A stretch of 64,000 nucleotides of DNA from Carboxylicivirga litoralis (GTDB taxonomy: Bacteria; Bacteroidota; Bacteroidia; Bacteroidales; Marinilabiliaceae). Below are positions 43,040 through 51,851 of this stretch, piece after piece. A program made the position numbers and the translations under genes. The stretch covers positions 1-64,000 of the forward strand of contig NZ_JAFMVC010000007.1 in the NCBI RefSeq assembly GCF_025499605.1, in the 5' to 3' direction. Below the pieces are notes generated by a model. That model saw only the letters and a list, made by a program, of their open reading frames with translations. It did not search any database and was not told the DNA's origin. The first letter of the stretch is position 1; each line of letters starts with the position of its first letter.

Positions 43040-45304
43040 ATGAAGCAAATAATCATTCTTTTATGTGTTGTGTGCAATCTGACTTCGGCAAAAAGTCAGA
43101 TTAGCATCGACACAAGCGACTATCGACGTGCCGAGCAATTCATCTCGTCGAATATTACAAAAAAGTATTACCGCTCATGGGTCAATCCTCAATGGGTCAA
43201 AGACACTTCTTTCTTCTGGTACTCGATTAATACTAAAAAGGGAACCGAATACATTAGATGCGAGGTGAAAAACGGTAATAAAAAGGCTTTATTCAATCAG
43301 GAAAAACTCGCGACACTTCTCACCAAAGAATTGAATAAAGAAGTGAAACCTTATAACTTACCCATTACATCCTTAGAAATGAACAAGGAAGGTGATACCT
43401 TAATTTTTAAGGCCAACAAACAATGGTATAAATATCTGATTGCAGATAATTCAATAAGCAAATTTGATAAGACCGAAATACAAAAATTATCATCGGTTTC
43501 TCCTGACAAAAGTAAAACGGTTGTGGTGCACGATTACAATATCTGGCTAAAAACAGGAACGGATTCTATACAAATCACCACGAATGGAACTCAGAAATAT
43601 GGTTATGGGGTATCACCGTCGTGGTATTCCACCAAAAACATTGAGTTAGAAAACGATCATCCGCTCGAACTGGACATTAACTGGAGCCCTGATGGTAAAT
43701 ACATTATAGCAGGCAAATATGATCGCCGACAAGCCCGTAACTTATACTTGTACAAAATATTGCCCGATGAAGGCCATCGCGCTGAAGTACGGGAATACGA
43801 GCGCCCTATTGCTGGTGACAGCATTGTTCCGACAGTTGAGTACATATTGATTGATGTTGAGAAAGGCAGTTATCAACAGTTAGACATTCCGGCCAAAGCA
43901 ACTTTTCTAGCATATGGCTTCAATTGGACGAAAGATGGTTCAAAGGCCTACCAGGTGAGCTTTGCACGTGGCTATCAGTCTGTGGAAATATTTGAAGTGA
44001 CAGCGCAATCGGGTAAGACCAGAACTGTCTTCACTGAGAGTGCCCAAACCTATGTAGACCCTAATATTAGTGATTTGCGAATTCTGGATAAGCAGCAGCA
44101 GTTACTTTGGTTATCAGAACGCGATGGATGGCAACACATTTACCGAATCGACCAAGCCAGTGGCCGAGTTATTAACCAGGTAACAAAAGGCAACTATGTT
44201 GTCCGTGAAATAAAATACATCGACGAGAAGAACCAGCGCATCTTTTTCACAGCAGGAGGCAAAGAAAATGGCATCGACCCATATTACCCATTGCTCTATT
44301 CTGTCAGATTTAATGGCTCAGGCTTAAAGAAACTAACAGCCGAAACAGCTCACCACACCGTATTTTTCGATGAAAACGGTCAATATTTTGTTGATAATTA
44401 CTCAACCGTACAGGAGACCAATGTTGCCGTTCTGCGTCATAGCAAAGATGGACGTATTATCACCAAACTGGAAACAGGCGACATCTCTGAAATACTGGCT
44501 ATGGGCTGGCAAAAACCAGAACCTTTTAAAGTAAAAGGACGTGATGGCAAGACGGATATTTACGGTGTGCTATTTAAACCGGCTAATTTCGATCCCAATA
44601 AAAAATACCCGGTGATTGAAGGCACCTACAGCGGTCCGCAGACCATCAGAGCACCCAAAACGTTCTGGCGTGGATTGTCCAATGATGATACTCCCCTGGC
44701 CCAGCTTGACTTCGTATTGGTTAATATCGATGGTATGGGTTCTGCCTTCCGTTCTAAGGCTTTTCACGATGTGTCGTATCGGAACCTGGGTGATATTGGT
44801 GGACCTGATAAGATGATTGCTATTAAAACATTGGCTGAGAAATATCCATGGATGGATGCCACTCGTGTTGGCATCTTTGGTCATTCTGCCGGAGGATATG
44901 ATGCTGTGAGAGCCCTTTTAGCTTATCCTGATTTTTATAAAGTTGGAGTAGCCACTGCTGGTAACCACGACCACCGCTCAGCCAAAGCCTGGTGGCCCGA
45001 ACTATACATGGGTTATCCTGCTGGCAAAAACTATGATGAACAAAGCAATTACACACACGCTGGAAACCTTAAGGGACAACTGCTTTTAGTTCATGGCGAT
45101 CAGGATCAGAACGTAAATCCAACAGCATCCATGCGCCTGGCTGCTGAATTGGTAAAGGCCAATAAGGACTTTGAGTTAATATTGATTCCCAATAAAGACC
45201 ATGGGCAGGTGTATTACGATAAGTATATGACACGCAAACGTTGGGACTTTTTCGTGAAGCACTTACATGGTACTCAGCCGCCTAAAAATTATAAAATCCA
45301 ATAA
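43040..45304 (+). CDS. S9 family serine peptidase (DPP IV-like)
   Basis: Secreted or periplasmic peptidase of 754 residues. A short signal peptide (1-19) is followed by a DPP IV-type beta-propeller (about 70-500, WSPDGKYI and LSERDGWQHIYRI). The alpha/beta-hydrolase domain has the TYSGPQ oxyanion segment, nucleophile Ser616 in GHSAGG, Asp689 in HGDQDQNV and His721 in DHGQ. The family cleaves after proline or alanine near the N-terminus of peptides. The WVYEEE segment that holds the free N-terminus in true DPP IV is not visible, so dipeptidyl specificity is not proven. It heads an operon with an M24 peptidase and two hydroxyproline/proline-type enzymes. Confidence 0.88.
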   Translation: MKQIIILLCVVCNLTSAKSQISIDTSDYRRAEQFISSNITKKYYRSWVNPQWVKDTSFFWYSINTKKGTEYIRCEVKNGNKKALFNQEKLATLLTKELNKEVKPYNLPITSLEMNKEGDTLIFKANKQWYKYLIADNSISKFDKTEIQKLSSVSPDKSKTVVVHDYNIWLKTGTDSIQITTNGTQKYGYGVSPSWYSTKNIELENDHPLELDINWSPDGKYIIAGKYDRRQARNLYLYKILPDEGHRAEVREYERPIAGDSIVPTVEYILIDVEKGSYQQLDIPAKATFLAYGFNWTKDGSKAYQVSFARGYQSVEIFEVTAQSGKTRTVFTESAQTYVDPNISDLRILDKQQQLLWLSERDGWQHIYRIDQASGRVINQVTKGNYVVREIKYIDEKNQRIFFTAGGKENGIDPYYPLLYSVRFNGSGLKKLTAETAHHTVFFDENGQYFVDNYSTVQETNVAVLRHSKDGRIITKLETGDISEILAMGWQKPEPFKVKGRDGKTDIYGVLFKPANFDPNKKYPVIEGTYSGPQTIRAPKTFWRGLSNDDTPLAQLDFVLVNIDGMGSAFRSKAFHDVSYRNLGDIGGPDKMIAIKTLAEKYPWMDATRVGIFGHSAGGYDAVRALLAYPDFYKVGVATAGNHDHRSAKAWWPELYMGYPAGKNYDEQSNYTHAGNLKGQLLLVHGDQDQNVNPTASMRLAAELVKANKDFELILIPNKDHGQVYYDKYMTRKRWDFFVKHLHGTQPPKNYKIQ

Positions 45305-45323
45305 CAGTAAAACCACAATTCCT

Positions 45324-46715
45324 ATGTTCTCAAAAGAAACCTATATCAAACGCCGTCAGCAACTGGCAAAAGATGTTGACAAAGGTCTCATGTTGTTTAT
45401 TGGTAACACCGAAAGCCCAATGAACTACGCAGACAACACCTACCGCTTTCGTCAGGATAGTAGCTTTTTATACTTCTTCGGACTGAGTCATCCTGATTTA
45501 GTGGGCATCGTTGATGCTGAAAGTGGTGAATCAATCATTTATGGCGATGACTACACTATTGACCACATTGTGTGGATGGGGAATCAGCTAACTATTGCAG
45601 AGCGTGCTGCCACTTGTGGCGTTAATAAAACCGGAACAACAGCTGATCTGATGGCCACATTAGAAACTGCAAAATCCAATGGTCGCCCCATTCATTTCCT
45701 ACCTGTTTATCGCGGTGAAAGCAAAATCAAGCTGCTAGAATGGTTAAATATCATGCCATCAGCCATTAAAGATAAAGCCTCTTTGGAGATGGTGTTGGCC
45801 GTTATCAAACAACGCAATTACAAAACAGATGAGGAAATTGTTGAAATAGAAAAAGCCGTTAACACCACCGTTAATATGCATTTAGCCGCCATGCGTATGG
45901 CTCGACCATGTATAACGGAGGCACAGATTGCTGCTGAAGTAGAAAAAATAGCATTAGCGGAGAATGGCGCTATTTCTTTCCCCGTTATTGCCACTGTAAA
46001 TGGTCAAACCCTGCACAATCACTACCATGGCAATACATTAAAAGATGGTCAGCTATTCCTTTTAGATGCCGGAGCCGAGACAACCATGGGCTATGCCGGT
46101 GATATGTCCAGCACTTTTCCGGTCGGTAAGGCTTTTACATCACGACAAAAAGACATCTACCAGGTGGCTTTAAATGCACATGAGAAAGCCATTGCAATGT
46201 TAAAACCGGGTGTGGCCTTTAAAGAAGTTTACCTCGAATCGGCACGTGAGGTGATGCGTGGCATGAAAGACTTGGGCTTCGTCAAGGGAAACATTGATGA
46301 TGCAGTTGCCTGTGGCGCTCACGCCACGTTTTTCCCTTGCGGCTTAGGGCATATGATGGGCTTAGATGTACACGATATGGAAGATTTAGGCGAGCAATAT
46401 GTAGGTTACGATAACGAAGCGAAAAGCACACAGTTTGGAATGAAATCTCTACGTCTTGGTCGTAAGTTAGAACCAGGTTTTGTATTAACCATTGAACCAG
46501 GCATTTACTTCATCCCTCAACTCATTGACAAATGGAAATCAGAAAAGCATTTGCTAGAGTTCTTAAATTTCAATAAACTTGAAGAATACAAAAACTTTGG
46601 TGGTTGCCGTAACGAGGAAGACTTTTTAATTACAGAAAATGGCTGTAGATTATTAGGTAAGCCTCTACCAAAAACCATTGAAGATGTTGAAAAAGAACGC
46701 TTAAAAGCATTTTAA
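45324..46715 (+). CDS. M24 Xaa-Pro aminopeptidase/prolidase
   Basis: Metallopeptidase of 463 residues from the ATG at 45324 (an upstream in-frame ATG at 45267 lies inside the previous gene). The N-terminal AMP_N domain (about 1-150) contains YRFRQDSSFLYFFGL. The pita-bread domain has metal ligands in LLDAGAET, GYAGDMSSTFP, LGHMMGLDVHD, TIEPGIYF and the last block CRNEEDF. It removes an N-terminal residue or splits dipeptides before proline. It lies 19 nt after the S9 peptidase and 9 nt before the next gene, so it is cotranscribed. Confidence 0.92.
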   Translation: MFSKETYIKRRQQLAKDVDKGLMLFIGNTESPMNYADNTYRFRQDSSFLYFFGLSHPDLVGIVDAESGESIIYGDDYTIDHIVWMGNQLTIAERAATCGVNKTGTTADLMATLETAKSNGRPIHFLPVYRGESKIKLLEWLNIMPSAIKDKASLEMVLAVIKQRNYKTDEEIVEIEKAVNTTVNMHLAAMRMARPCITEAQIAAEVEKIALAENGAISFPVIATVNGQTLHNHYHGNTLKDGQLFLLDAGAETTMGYAGDMSSTFPVGKAFTSRQKDIYQVALNAHEKAIAMLKPGVAFKEVYLESAREVMRGMKDLGFVKGNIDDAVACGAHATFFPCGLGHMMGLDVHDMEDLGEQYVGYDNEAKSTQFGMKSLRLGRKLEPGFVLTIEPGIYFIPQLIDKWKSEKHLLEFLNFNKLEEYKNFGGCRNEEDFLITENGCRLLGKPLPKTIEDVEKERLKAF

Positions 46716-46724
46716 CCCAGAATT

Positions 46725-47687
46725 ATGCGAATTCTTTCTGCACCAATCATTGAGCAAATAGCCGAACCCACTTTGTGGACAGACATCATGGAATTAGCCC
46801 TTAAGTCATCATACGATGAGGACTATTTCACCCCAGAGCGCATGCATGTCGACATCAATGATAATACTTTACTGTTGATGCCATCGTTTGGCCCGGATAT
46901 GTTTGCCACCAAGCAGGTTTCTGTCTTTCCTGAGAATATAAAAAAAGGAAAAGCTGCCATCAATGGAACAGTTGTTTTAAACGATGGCGCTACAGGCGAA
47001 GCTTTGGCATTGCTCAATGGTGCTAAGCTAACGGCCATGCGCACAGCAGCCGTTGCTTGTGTTGGAATTCGGCATTTATCAGATCCTTTAGCAACTACAT
47101 TAGGTGTCATTGGTGGTGGTCCTCAAGGTCGTCATATCGCTTGGATGGCGAGTCATGAGCGCGATCTGGAACGCGTGTATGTGTACGACCGTTCACCACA
47201 AACCATAAGTGAATTTATCAATTTTATGGCCACTAAATGCCCCAATGTAGATGTAGCACTTTGCGAAGATGAGCAACAGGTAGTGGTCAACAGTGAAATT
47301 GTGGTGACCGCCACCAACTCGTCAGAGCCGGTTATTCCTAACCTGGAAGACTTGATTGTGGGACGATGCTTTATCAGTGTGGGGTCTTACAAGCCTGATA
47401 TGCGCGAATTACCAGAGTCGGTTTTTCGCTTGATTGACAGCGTGTGGATTGATGCCGAACATGGTAAAACCGAAAGCGGTGACCTGATTTTCCCCTTAGA
47501 AAACGGACTGGTTAAACCAACGCAATTCAAGCATATATCAACGCTTATAGAGCAACCCAACGAACTAGGATTCAGGGAAACCCGGCTTTTCAAGAGTGTC
47601 GGTCAGGGTATCTTTGATTTATTTGCGGCTAAGTTGGTGTTCGAAAAAGCATGCGAAGGTAATTTGGGAGAAGAAGTTGATTTGTAG
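46725..47687 (+). CDS. Ornithine cyclodeaminase-family protein, probable pyrroline-2-carboxylate reductase
   Basis: Cytoplasmic NAD(P)-binding protein of 320 residues in the OCD/mu-crystallin family. It keeps the substrate-binding Lys63 (ATKQV) and Arg106 (AMRTAA) and the Rossmann turn GVIGGGPQG (127-135). The Asp that true ornithine cyclodeaminase uses in GGDCPGKTEL is replaced by Tyr in SVGSYKPDMREL (218-229), so ornithine deamination is unlikely. Members with this pattern reduce cyclic imines such as pyrroline-2-carboxylate to proline. The downstream gene encodes the enzyme that makes this imine, which supports the call. Confidence 0.82.
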   Translation: MRILSAPIIEQIAEPTLWTDIMELALKSSYDEDYFTPERMHVDINDNTLLLMPSFGPDMFATKQVSVFPENIKKGKAAINGTVVLNDGATGEALALLNGAKLTAMRTAAVACVGIRHLSDPLATTLGVIGGGPQGRHIAWMASHERDLERVYVYDRSPQTISEFINFMATKCPNVDVALCEDEQQVVVNSEIVVTATNSSEPVIPNLEDLIVGRCFISVGSYKPDMRELPESVFRLIDSVWIDAEHGKTESGDLIFPLENGLVKPTQFKHISTLIEQPNELGFRETRLFKSVGQGIFDLFAAKLVFEKACEGNLGEEVDL

Positions 47688-47897
47688 CTATTTGCTAATC
47701 ACTCCAACTGTTTGCAAGGAGCATGATGAATAAAATTGCCCCCATCGCCTAACGGCACTTCCCCCAGGGGAAGATTACTCTGCACTAAATACTCCCCAAA
47801 GGGAGAGGAAATGAGGACCAATACTATTCAGTCTTTGCTCTTTAGGCTTTACGCTCAGTTCAAATTTTAAAATCAGTCAACTACTAAACATACAGCC
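47688..47897. other. Intergenic region with two GC-rich hairpins
   Basis: This 210-nt gap inside the operon contains two palindromes: CTTCCCC-CA-GGGGAAG (47758-47773) and CTCCC(C)-AAA-GGGAG (47792-47805). These resemble interspersed repeats common in Bacteroidota. They may affect the relative expression of the last gene. Confidence 0.6.
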
Positions 47898-48938
47898 ATG
47901 CTCAATCTCAATAACTGGAACTGGCAGCCACCAAAGGACTGGCTCCAGCTTAAAACAGTTGATTTACACACCGGCGGTGAACCATTGCGCGTATTATACA
48001 GTGGCTTACCTCAAATTAGAGGTACAGACATCCTTGAGAAACGACATTATTTCAAAGATAATTTAGATTATATCCGCACGGGCACCATGTTCGAACCGCG
48101 TGGTCATGCCGATATGTATGGCGCCATCATTACAGAACCAATTACTGAGAATGCAGATTTTGGCACATTCTTTTTGCATAACGAAGGCTACAGCACCATG
48201 TGCGGTCATGCCATTATTGCTTTAACCAAACTGGTGTTTGACACCGGTATGATTACAAAAGATGGTAATGAGCCGGAGTTAATTATTGATGCGCCTCCTG
48301 GCTTGATTCGCTCAAAAGCCTTTCGCAGGAATGGCAGCGTTGAAAAAGTATCTTTTCTGAATGTACCCTCTTTTTTATTGCTCCAGGATGAAACAATTCT
48401 GGTCGATGGCATTGGTGAGGTGACATTTGACGTGGCTTATGGCGGTGCTTTTTATGCCTTTGTGGATGCCGATAATCTGGGCATAGGCATGGAAGAAAAA
48501 GACTATAACCAATTGATTGATTGGGGACGCCGTATAAAACATGCGGTTATGGAAAAATACGACATCACACATCCATTTGAAAAGGATTTAAGCTTTTTAT
48601 ATGGTACTATCTTCACAGGAAAACCACAAAATCCGAAGCACCACAGTCGCAATGTCTGCATCTTTGCCGAGGGCGAAGTCGACCGTTCCTCAACGGGTTC
48701 TGGTGTGAGTGCACGTGCTGCTCTTCATCATGCTAAAGGCGAGTTAACAACCGGTGAGTGCATTACGATAGAAAGTATACTGGGCACCACCATGGATGTG
48801 ATGGTTACCGGAGAAACAACTTATGGACCACATAAGGCCATTATACCTGAAGTAAGCGGAACAGCTCATATAACTGGAAAAAATGAGTTCTGGTTCGACC
48901 CAAACGATCCACTGAAAGAAGGCTTTATTTTCAGGTAA
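47898..48938 (+). CDS. Trans-3-hydroxy-L-proline dehydratase-type proline racemase family protein
   Basis: Enzyme of 346 residues in the proline racemase fold. It begins VDLHTGGEPLRV (21-32) and has PRGHADMYGA (67-76). The first catalytic Cys is present (Cys102 in MCGHAIIALT). The second Cys of proline racemase and 4-hydroxyproline epimerase is Thr266 (DRSSTGSGV), which is the pattern of trans-3-hydroxy-L-proline dehydratase; that enzyme releases water to give pyrroline-2-carboxylate. The product would be reduced by the protein encoded just upstream. It has the same direction as the peptidases at 43040-46715. Confidence 0.86.
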   Translation: MLNLNNWNWQPPKDWLQLKTVDLHTGGEPLRVLYSGLPQIRGTDILEKRHYFKDNLDYIRTGTMFEPRGHADMYGAIITEPITENADFGTFFLHNEGYSTMCGHAIIALTKLVFDTGMITKDGNEPELIIDAPPGLIRSKAFRRNGSVEKVSFLNVPSFLLLQDETILVDGIGEVTFDVAYGGAFYAFVDADNLGIGMEEKDYNQLIDWGRRIKHAVMEKYDITHPFEKDLSFLYGTIFTGKPQNPKHHSRNVCIFAEGEVDRSSTGSGVSARAALHHAKGELTTGECITIESILGTTMDVMVTGETTYGPHKAIIPEVSGTAHITGKNEFWFDPNDPLKEGFIFR

Positions 48939-48954
48939 AACTGCTCGTTTAATA

Positions 48955-50136
48955 TTATTTCAAACTGCTTAAAGGCACCCTGGTAAATTCGACTCTTTCT
49001 TTATTGGTAGCGTAGGATACATACAAGTAATTTTGCCAAACCATTGATTTGGGATAATGATAGCCTACTCGCTTATATTTACCTTCATATTCTAATTTAG
49101 GCAATGTCTTTCCTCCTTTTCTTAACACAAAGGCTTTGTTAAAACAGTGACCATCCTCACTTAGTGTCAATACCAATGGGCTTCTTCTTTTACCATCAAC
49201 AGGGTTTCCAACTAGGTAACAACTTCCATCAGGTAAATTACCTGCGCTTTGTTTGGTTCTCGAATCAGGCATATTTGTTAGTATTGGCGTTGACCAATTT
49301 GCGCCTTCATCTAAGCTAATTGAGGCTAGCTTTTTATAGGAGCTTTTTTGATCACGAAATACCATGACCAGTGCACTGTCTTTCCTGACAAAAGAACTCG
49401 GTTCAATTTCTCTTGAAACATTATTATCTACTGACAAATTGTTAAAATTAGCCCGACTCCACCCTCTTACCCCGGACCGATCATCAGTGTATATGGGCGA
49501 AACAACTAAACCCGGTTGAAAATGTGCAGCACATATCATCCTCCCTGAAGCCAGAACCTTTGGGTCTTGTTCAATGACAGCCCGCATGGTATCTCCGTTA
49601 GCCATTAACACCGGCTCTAAATTCGACCAATGAATACCGTCTCCTGTTTTGGTGTAAAAAGTATACCCTCCCCGAGGCTTAACACTCACAGGCCATACAT
49701 GAATATAAGCTATTAATGTATCATTGCACGTCCACCAACCGCCTGATGAACAATAGCCATCTTTTATGGATGGCACCAATATTGCCGGTTTAGACCACTG
49801 TTCACCGTCATTGCTTTTGGAATACGCCACCCAGGTATCCGGAGCATCTTCATCATCCTGTGAACTTTGCCATTGGCAAAATAACATCCCTTTAAAGCTG
49901 GTCATCACCACGCCATTACAATAATGATCATTTAAACTATCGGCTGCATATATGGTAATCGTTTGTGTTCCTGAAAGTGTGTCTAAGCCTAAGTCATCCA
50001 ATTCATCCTGATCAAATAACTCTTCTTCAACCGTAAAAGGAATTAAATTTGGCTTTACCTGGCATCCTATAAGCATAAAAAGGATACCCAATAACTGCAT
50101 ATGCCTGAAACGTAAAAATCGTAACGCTGTCTTCAT
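48955..50136 (-). CDS. Sialidase-like BNR-repeat lipoprotein
   Basis: Lipoprotein of 393 residues with Cys25 in the lipobox (MLIGC). The body is a predicted six-bladed propeller with Asp-box-like repeats (SNDGEQWSKP, DEGANWSTP, SEDGHCFNK). Such repeats occur in exo-sialidases and other BNR proteins. The FRIP motif and a clear catalytic Arg triad of sialidases were not recognised, so the substrate is uncertain. It is convergent with the hydroxyproline dehydratase gene (16 nt apart) and downstream of the FKBP pair's terminator on the same strand. Confidence 0.75.
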   Translation of the reverse strand: MKTALRFLRFRHMQLLGILFMLIGCQVKPNLIPFTVEEELFDQDELDDLGLDTLSGTQTITIYAADSLNDHYCNGVVMTSFKGMLFCQWQSSQDDEDAPDTWVAYSKSNDGEQWSKPAILVPSIKDGYCSSGGWWTCNDTLIAYIHVWPVSVKPRGGYTFYTKTGDGIHWSNLEPVLMANGDTMRAVIEQDPKVLASGRMICAAHFQPGLVVSPIYTDDRSGVRGWSRANFNNLSVDNNVSREIEPSSFVRKDSALVMVFRDQKSSYKKLASISLDEGANWSTPILTNMPDSRTKQSAGNLPDGSCYLVGNPVDGKRRSPLVLTLSEDGHCFNKAFVLRKGGKTLPKLEYEGKYKRVGYHYPKSMVWQNYLYVSYATNKERVEFTRVPLSSLK

Positions 50137-50173
50137 AAAGCTTTAAGAAAGTGATATTTAATTACTTTGAAAA

Positions 50174-50207
50174 ACAAAAAAAAGAGGCATGTCCGGTTGA
50201 CAGCCTC
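50174..50207 (-). terminator. Terminator of the FKBP pair
   Basis: GAGGCATGTC pairs with GACAGCCTC (stem around 50184-50207) with one bulged base. It is followed on the minus strand by a T-run (A-run 50176-50183 on the plus strand). Confidence 0.75.
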
Positions 50208-50232
50208 TTCTTTAGCTATAGAATACATTTAA

Positions 50233-51054
50233 TTACTTCTTCTGAACCACCTCAATTAAATCAAGGTCGAAAATAAGTGTTGAATGAGGGCCAATTTTAG
50301 CACCTGAACCACGCTCACCATAAGCCAGGTCAGCAGGGATGTATAAACGCCACTTACTTCCTTCAGGCATTAGCTGTAAAGCTTCAGTCCATCCTTTGAT
50401 AACACCAGTCACAGCAAACTGAGCCGTATCCTGACGCTCCACTGAGCTATCAAAAACAGTTCCGTCGATTAATGTACCATGGTACTGGCACTTCACACGG
50501 TCGCTTTTAGTTGCAACAACACCGTTGCCTTCTTTTAACACTTCGTATTGAAGACCCGACTCTGTTGTTTTCACCTCAGAACGTTTGGCGTTATCTTCCA
50601 GAAACTTCTGTCCTTCAGCCAGATTAGCAGCCGCTTTTTCTTCACGCTCAGCATCTTTTACTTTTTTGATGGCTTCCATCACCTTACGCAGGTACATATC
50701 GGCAGTCATCTCAGTAAAATACGACTTATTGTAAGCAAACTCGTTTAAGAAGCCTTTCATAAAAGCAGCTTCATCAATCTCATTGAACATGCCTTCCAGG
50801 TGCTCACGATTTGCTTTTTTCATTTCAGACTTAGCCAATGTTTTTGCCAATCCTACACACGATGCAGAATCAACTTCTATAGGCCAACGCTCAAATTGTT
50901 TTTTCAAATTAGCAGCCTGAAGATAACCAAGTGCATAACTCACACTATCCGTTTGGTCTGCAAAATCCATTTTTCCGGTATTCGGAACTTTAGTACACGA
51001 TGCCATCACCATCACAACCAAGGTAAAGGCAGCTAGTAGATTTGTTACTTTCAT
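50233..51054 (-). CDS. FKBP-type peptidyl-prolyl isomerase lipoprotein
   Basis: Prolyl isomerase and chaperone of 273 residues, anchored as a lipoprotein (Cys in VMASCTK). The N-terminal dimerisation domain (about 30-150, DSVSYALGYLQAANLKKQF) is followed by the FKBP domain (about 165-270) with GTVFDSSVERQD, VIKGWTEALQLMPEGSKWRLYIPADLAYGERG and STLIFDLDLIEV. It resembles FkpA/Mip. It is the second gene of a tandem with the FKBP at 51087-51671, 32 nt downstream. Confidence 0.92.
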   Translation of the reverse strand: MKVTNLLAAFTLVVMVMASCTKVPNTGKMDFADQTDSVSYALGYLQAANLKKQFERWPIEVDSASCVGLAKTLAKSEMKKANREHLEGMFNEIDEAAFMKGFLNEFAYNKSYFTEMTADMYLRKVMEAIKKVKDAEREEKAAANLAEGQKFLEDNAKRSEVKTTESGLQYEVLKEGNGVVATKSDRVKCQYHGTLIDGTVFDSSVERQDTAQFAVTGVIKGWTEALQLMPEGSKWRLYIPADLAYGERGSGAKIGPHSTLIFDLDLIEVVQKK

Positions 51055-51086
51055 CTGATAATTATTAAAATTTATGTAAGAATTGA

Positions 51087-51671
51087 TTATTTAATAGCCA
51101 ATAGCTCAACTTCAAAAATCAATGTTGTGTGAGGGCCAATGTGCTGACCTGCACCGCGCTCACCATAAGCTAAGTCAGATGGAATATATAAACGCCACTT
51201 ACTTCCAACTGGCATTAACTGTAACGCTTCAACCCATCCCTGGATAACGCCATTAACCGGGAATGTTGCAGGCTCTCCACGCTGTACTGAACTATCGAAA
51301 ACAGTACCATCAATTAAAGTACCGTGATAGTGACACTCAACCTGGTCAGTAGCCGATGGCTTGTCACCATTTCCTTCTGTGATGATTTCGTATTGTAATC
51401 CACTTTCAAGAGCAGTAACACCTTCTTTCTTTGCATTCTCAGTCAAGAAATCTTTTCCAGCCTGAATAGCGGCTTCAGCTTGCTTAGCCTGCAGCTCACC
51501 AAAGAATTGCTGTAATGTTTGATTAGCTTCGTCAGCTGACATTTGAGTTTCTTGTCCTTCAAAAGCAGCTTCCAGCCCTTTTGTAAATTCTGAATATTCA
51601 ATCGTCTCGATACCTGAAGCTTTAAGATTCTGAGCCAGGTTCATCCCAAGGGCATAACTAATTTTGTTCAT
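51087..51671 (-). CDS. FKBP-type peptidyl-prolyl isomerase
   Basis: Prolyl isomerase of 194 residues with the same two-domain plan as its neighbour, the FKBP part being almost identical in motif (GTVFDSSVQRGE, VIQGWVEALQLMPVGSKWRLYIPSDLAYGERG). It has no signal peptide, starting MNKISYALGMNLAQ, so it may act in the cytoplasm. The pair probably came from a local duplication that later gained a lipoprotein signal in one copy. It lies first in the operon. Confidence 0.9.
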   Translation of the reverse strand: MNKISYALGMNLAQNLKASGIETIEYSEFTKGLEAAFEGQETQMSADEANQTLQQFFGELQAKQAEAAIQAGKDFLTENAKKEGVTALESGLQYEIITEGNGDKPSATDQVECHYHGTLIDGTVFDSSVQRGEPATFPVNGVIQGWVEALQLMPVGSKWRLYIPSDLAYGERGAGQHIGPHTTLIFEVELLAIK

Positions 51672-51771
51672 CTATGTATTTATTTTAACTGTTTAGAATA
51701 AATCAGCTGCGAAAATACATTAATTAATGAAAAATTGAAAACATGGTTTTCAAGTACATCAGAAAGAAACA

Positions 51772-51818
51772 AAGGATCGCATCTTAATAGCCATAATGCT
51801 AATAAAGATGCGATCCTT
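51772..51818 (-). terminator. Perfect 14-bp inverted repeat downstream of the GH20 gene
   Basis: AAGGATCGCATCTT (51772-51785) and AAGATGCGATCCTT (51805-51818) enclose a 19-nt loop. On the minus strand a T-rich stretch (TTTGTTTCTTTCT) follows. It lies between the GH20 stop and the FKBP start. Confidence 0.6.
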
Positions 51819-51851
51819 AAACCATCCCTAAATTACGCTTTTTAATCCTTC

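Noticed and set aside
46725-47687. True ornithine cyclodeaminase
   Set aside because: The catalytic Asp is replaced by Tyr and the neighbour makes the imine substrate of a reductase, so reduction is more likely.
47898-48938. Proline racemase or 4-hydroxyproline epimerase
   Set aside because: These need two catalytic Cys; the second is Thr266 here.
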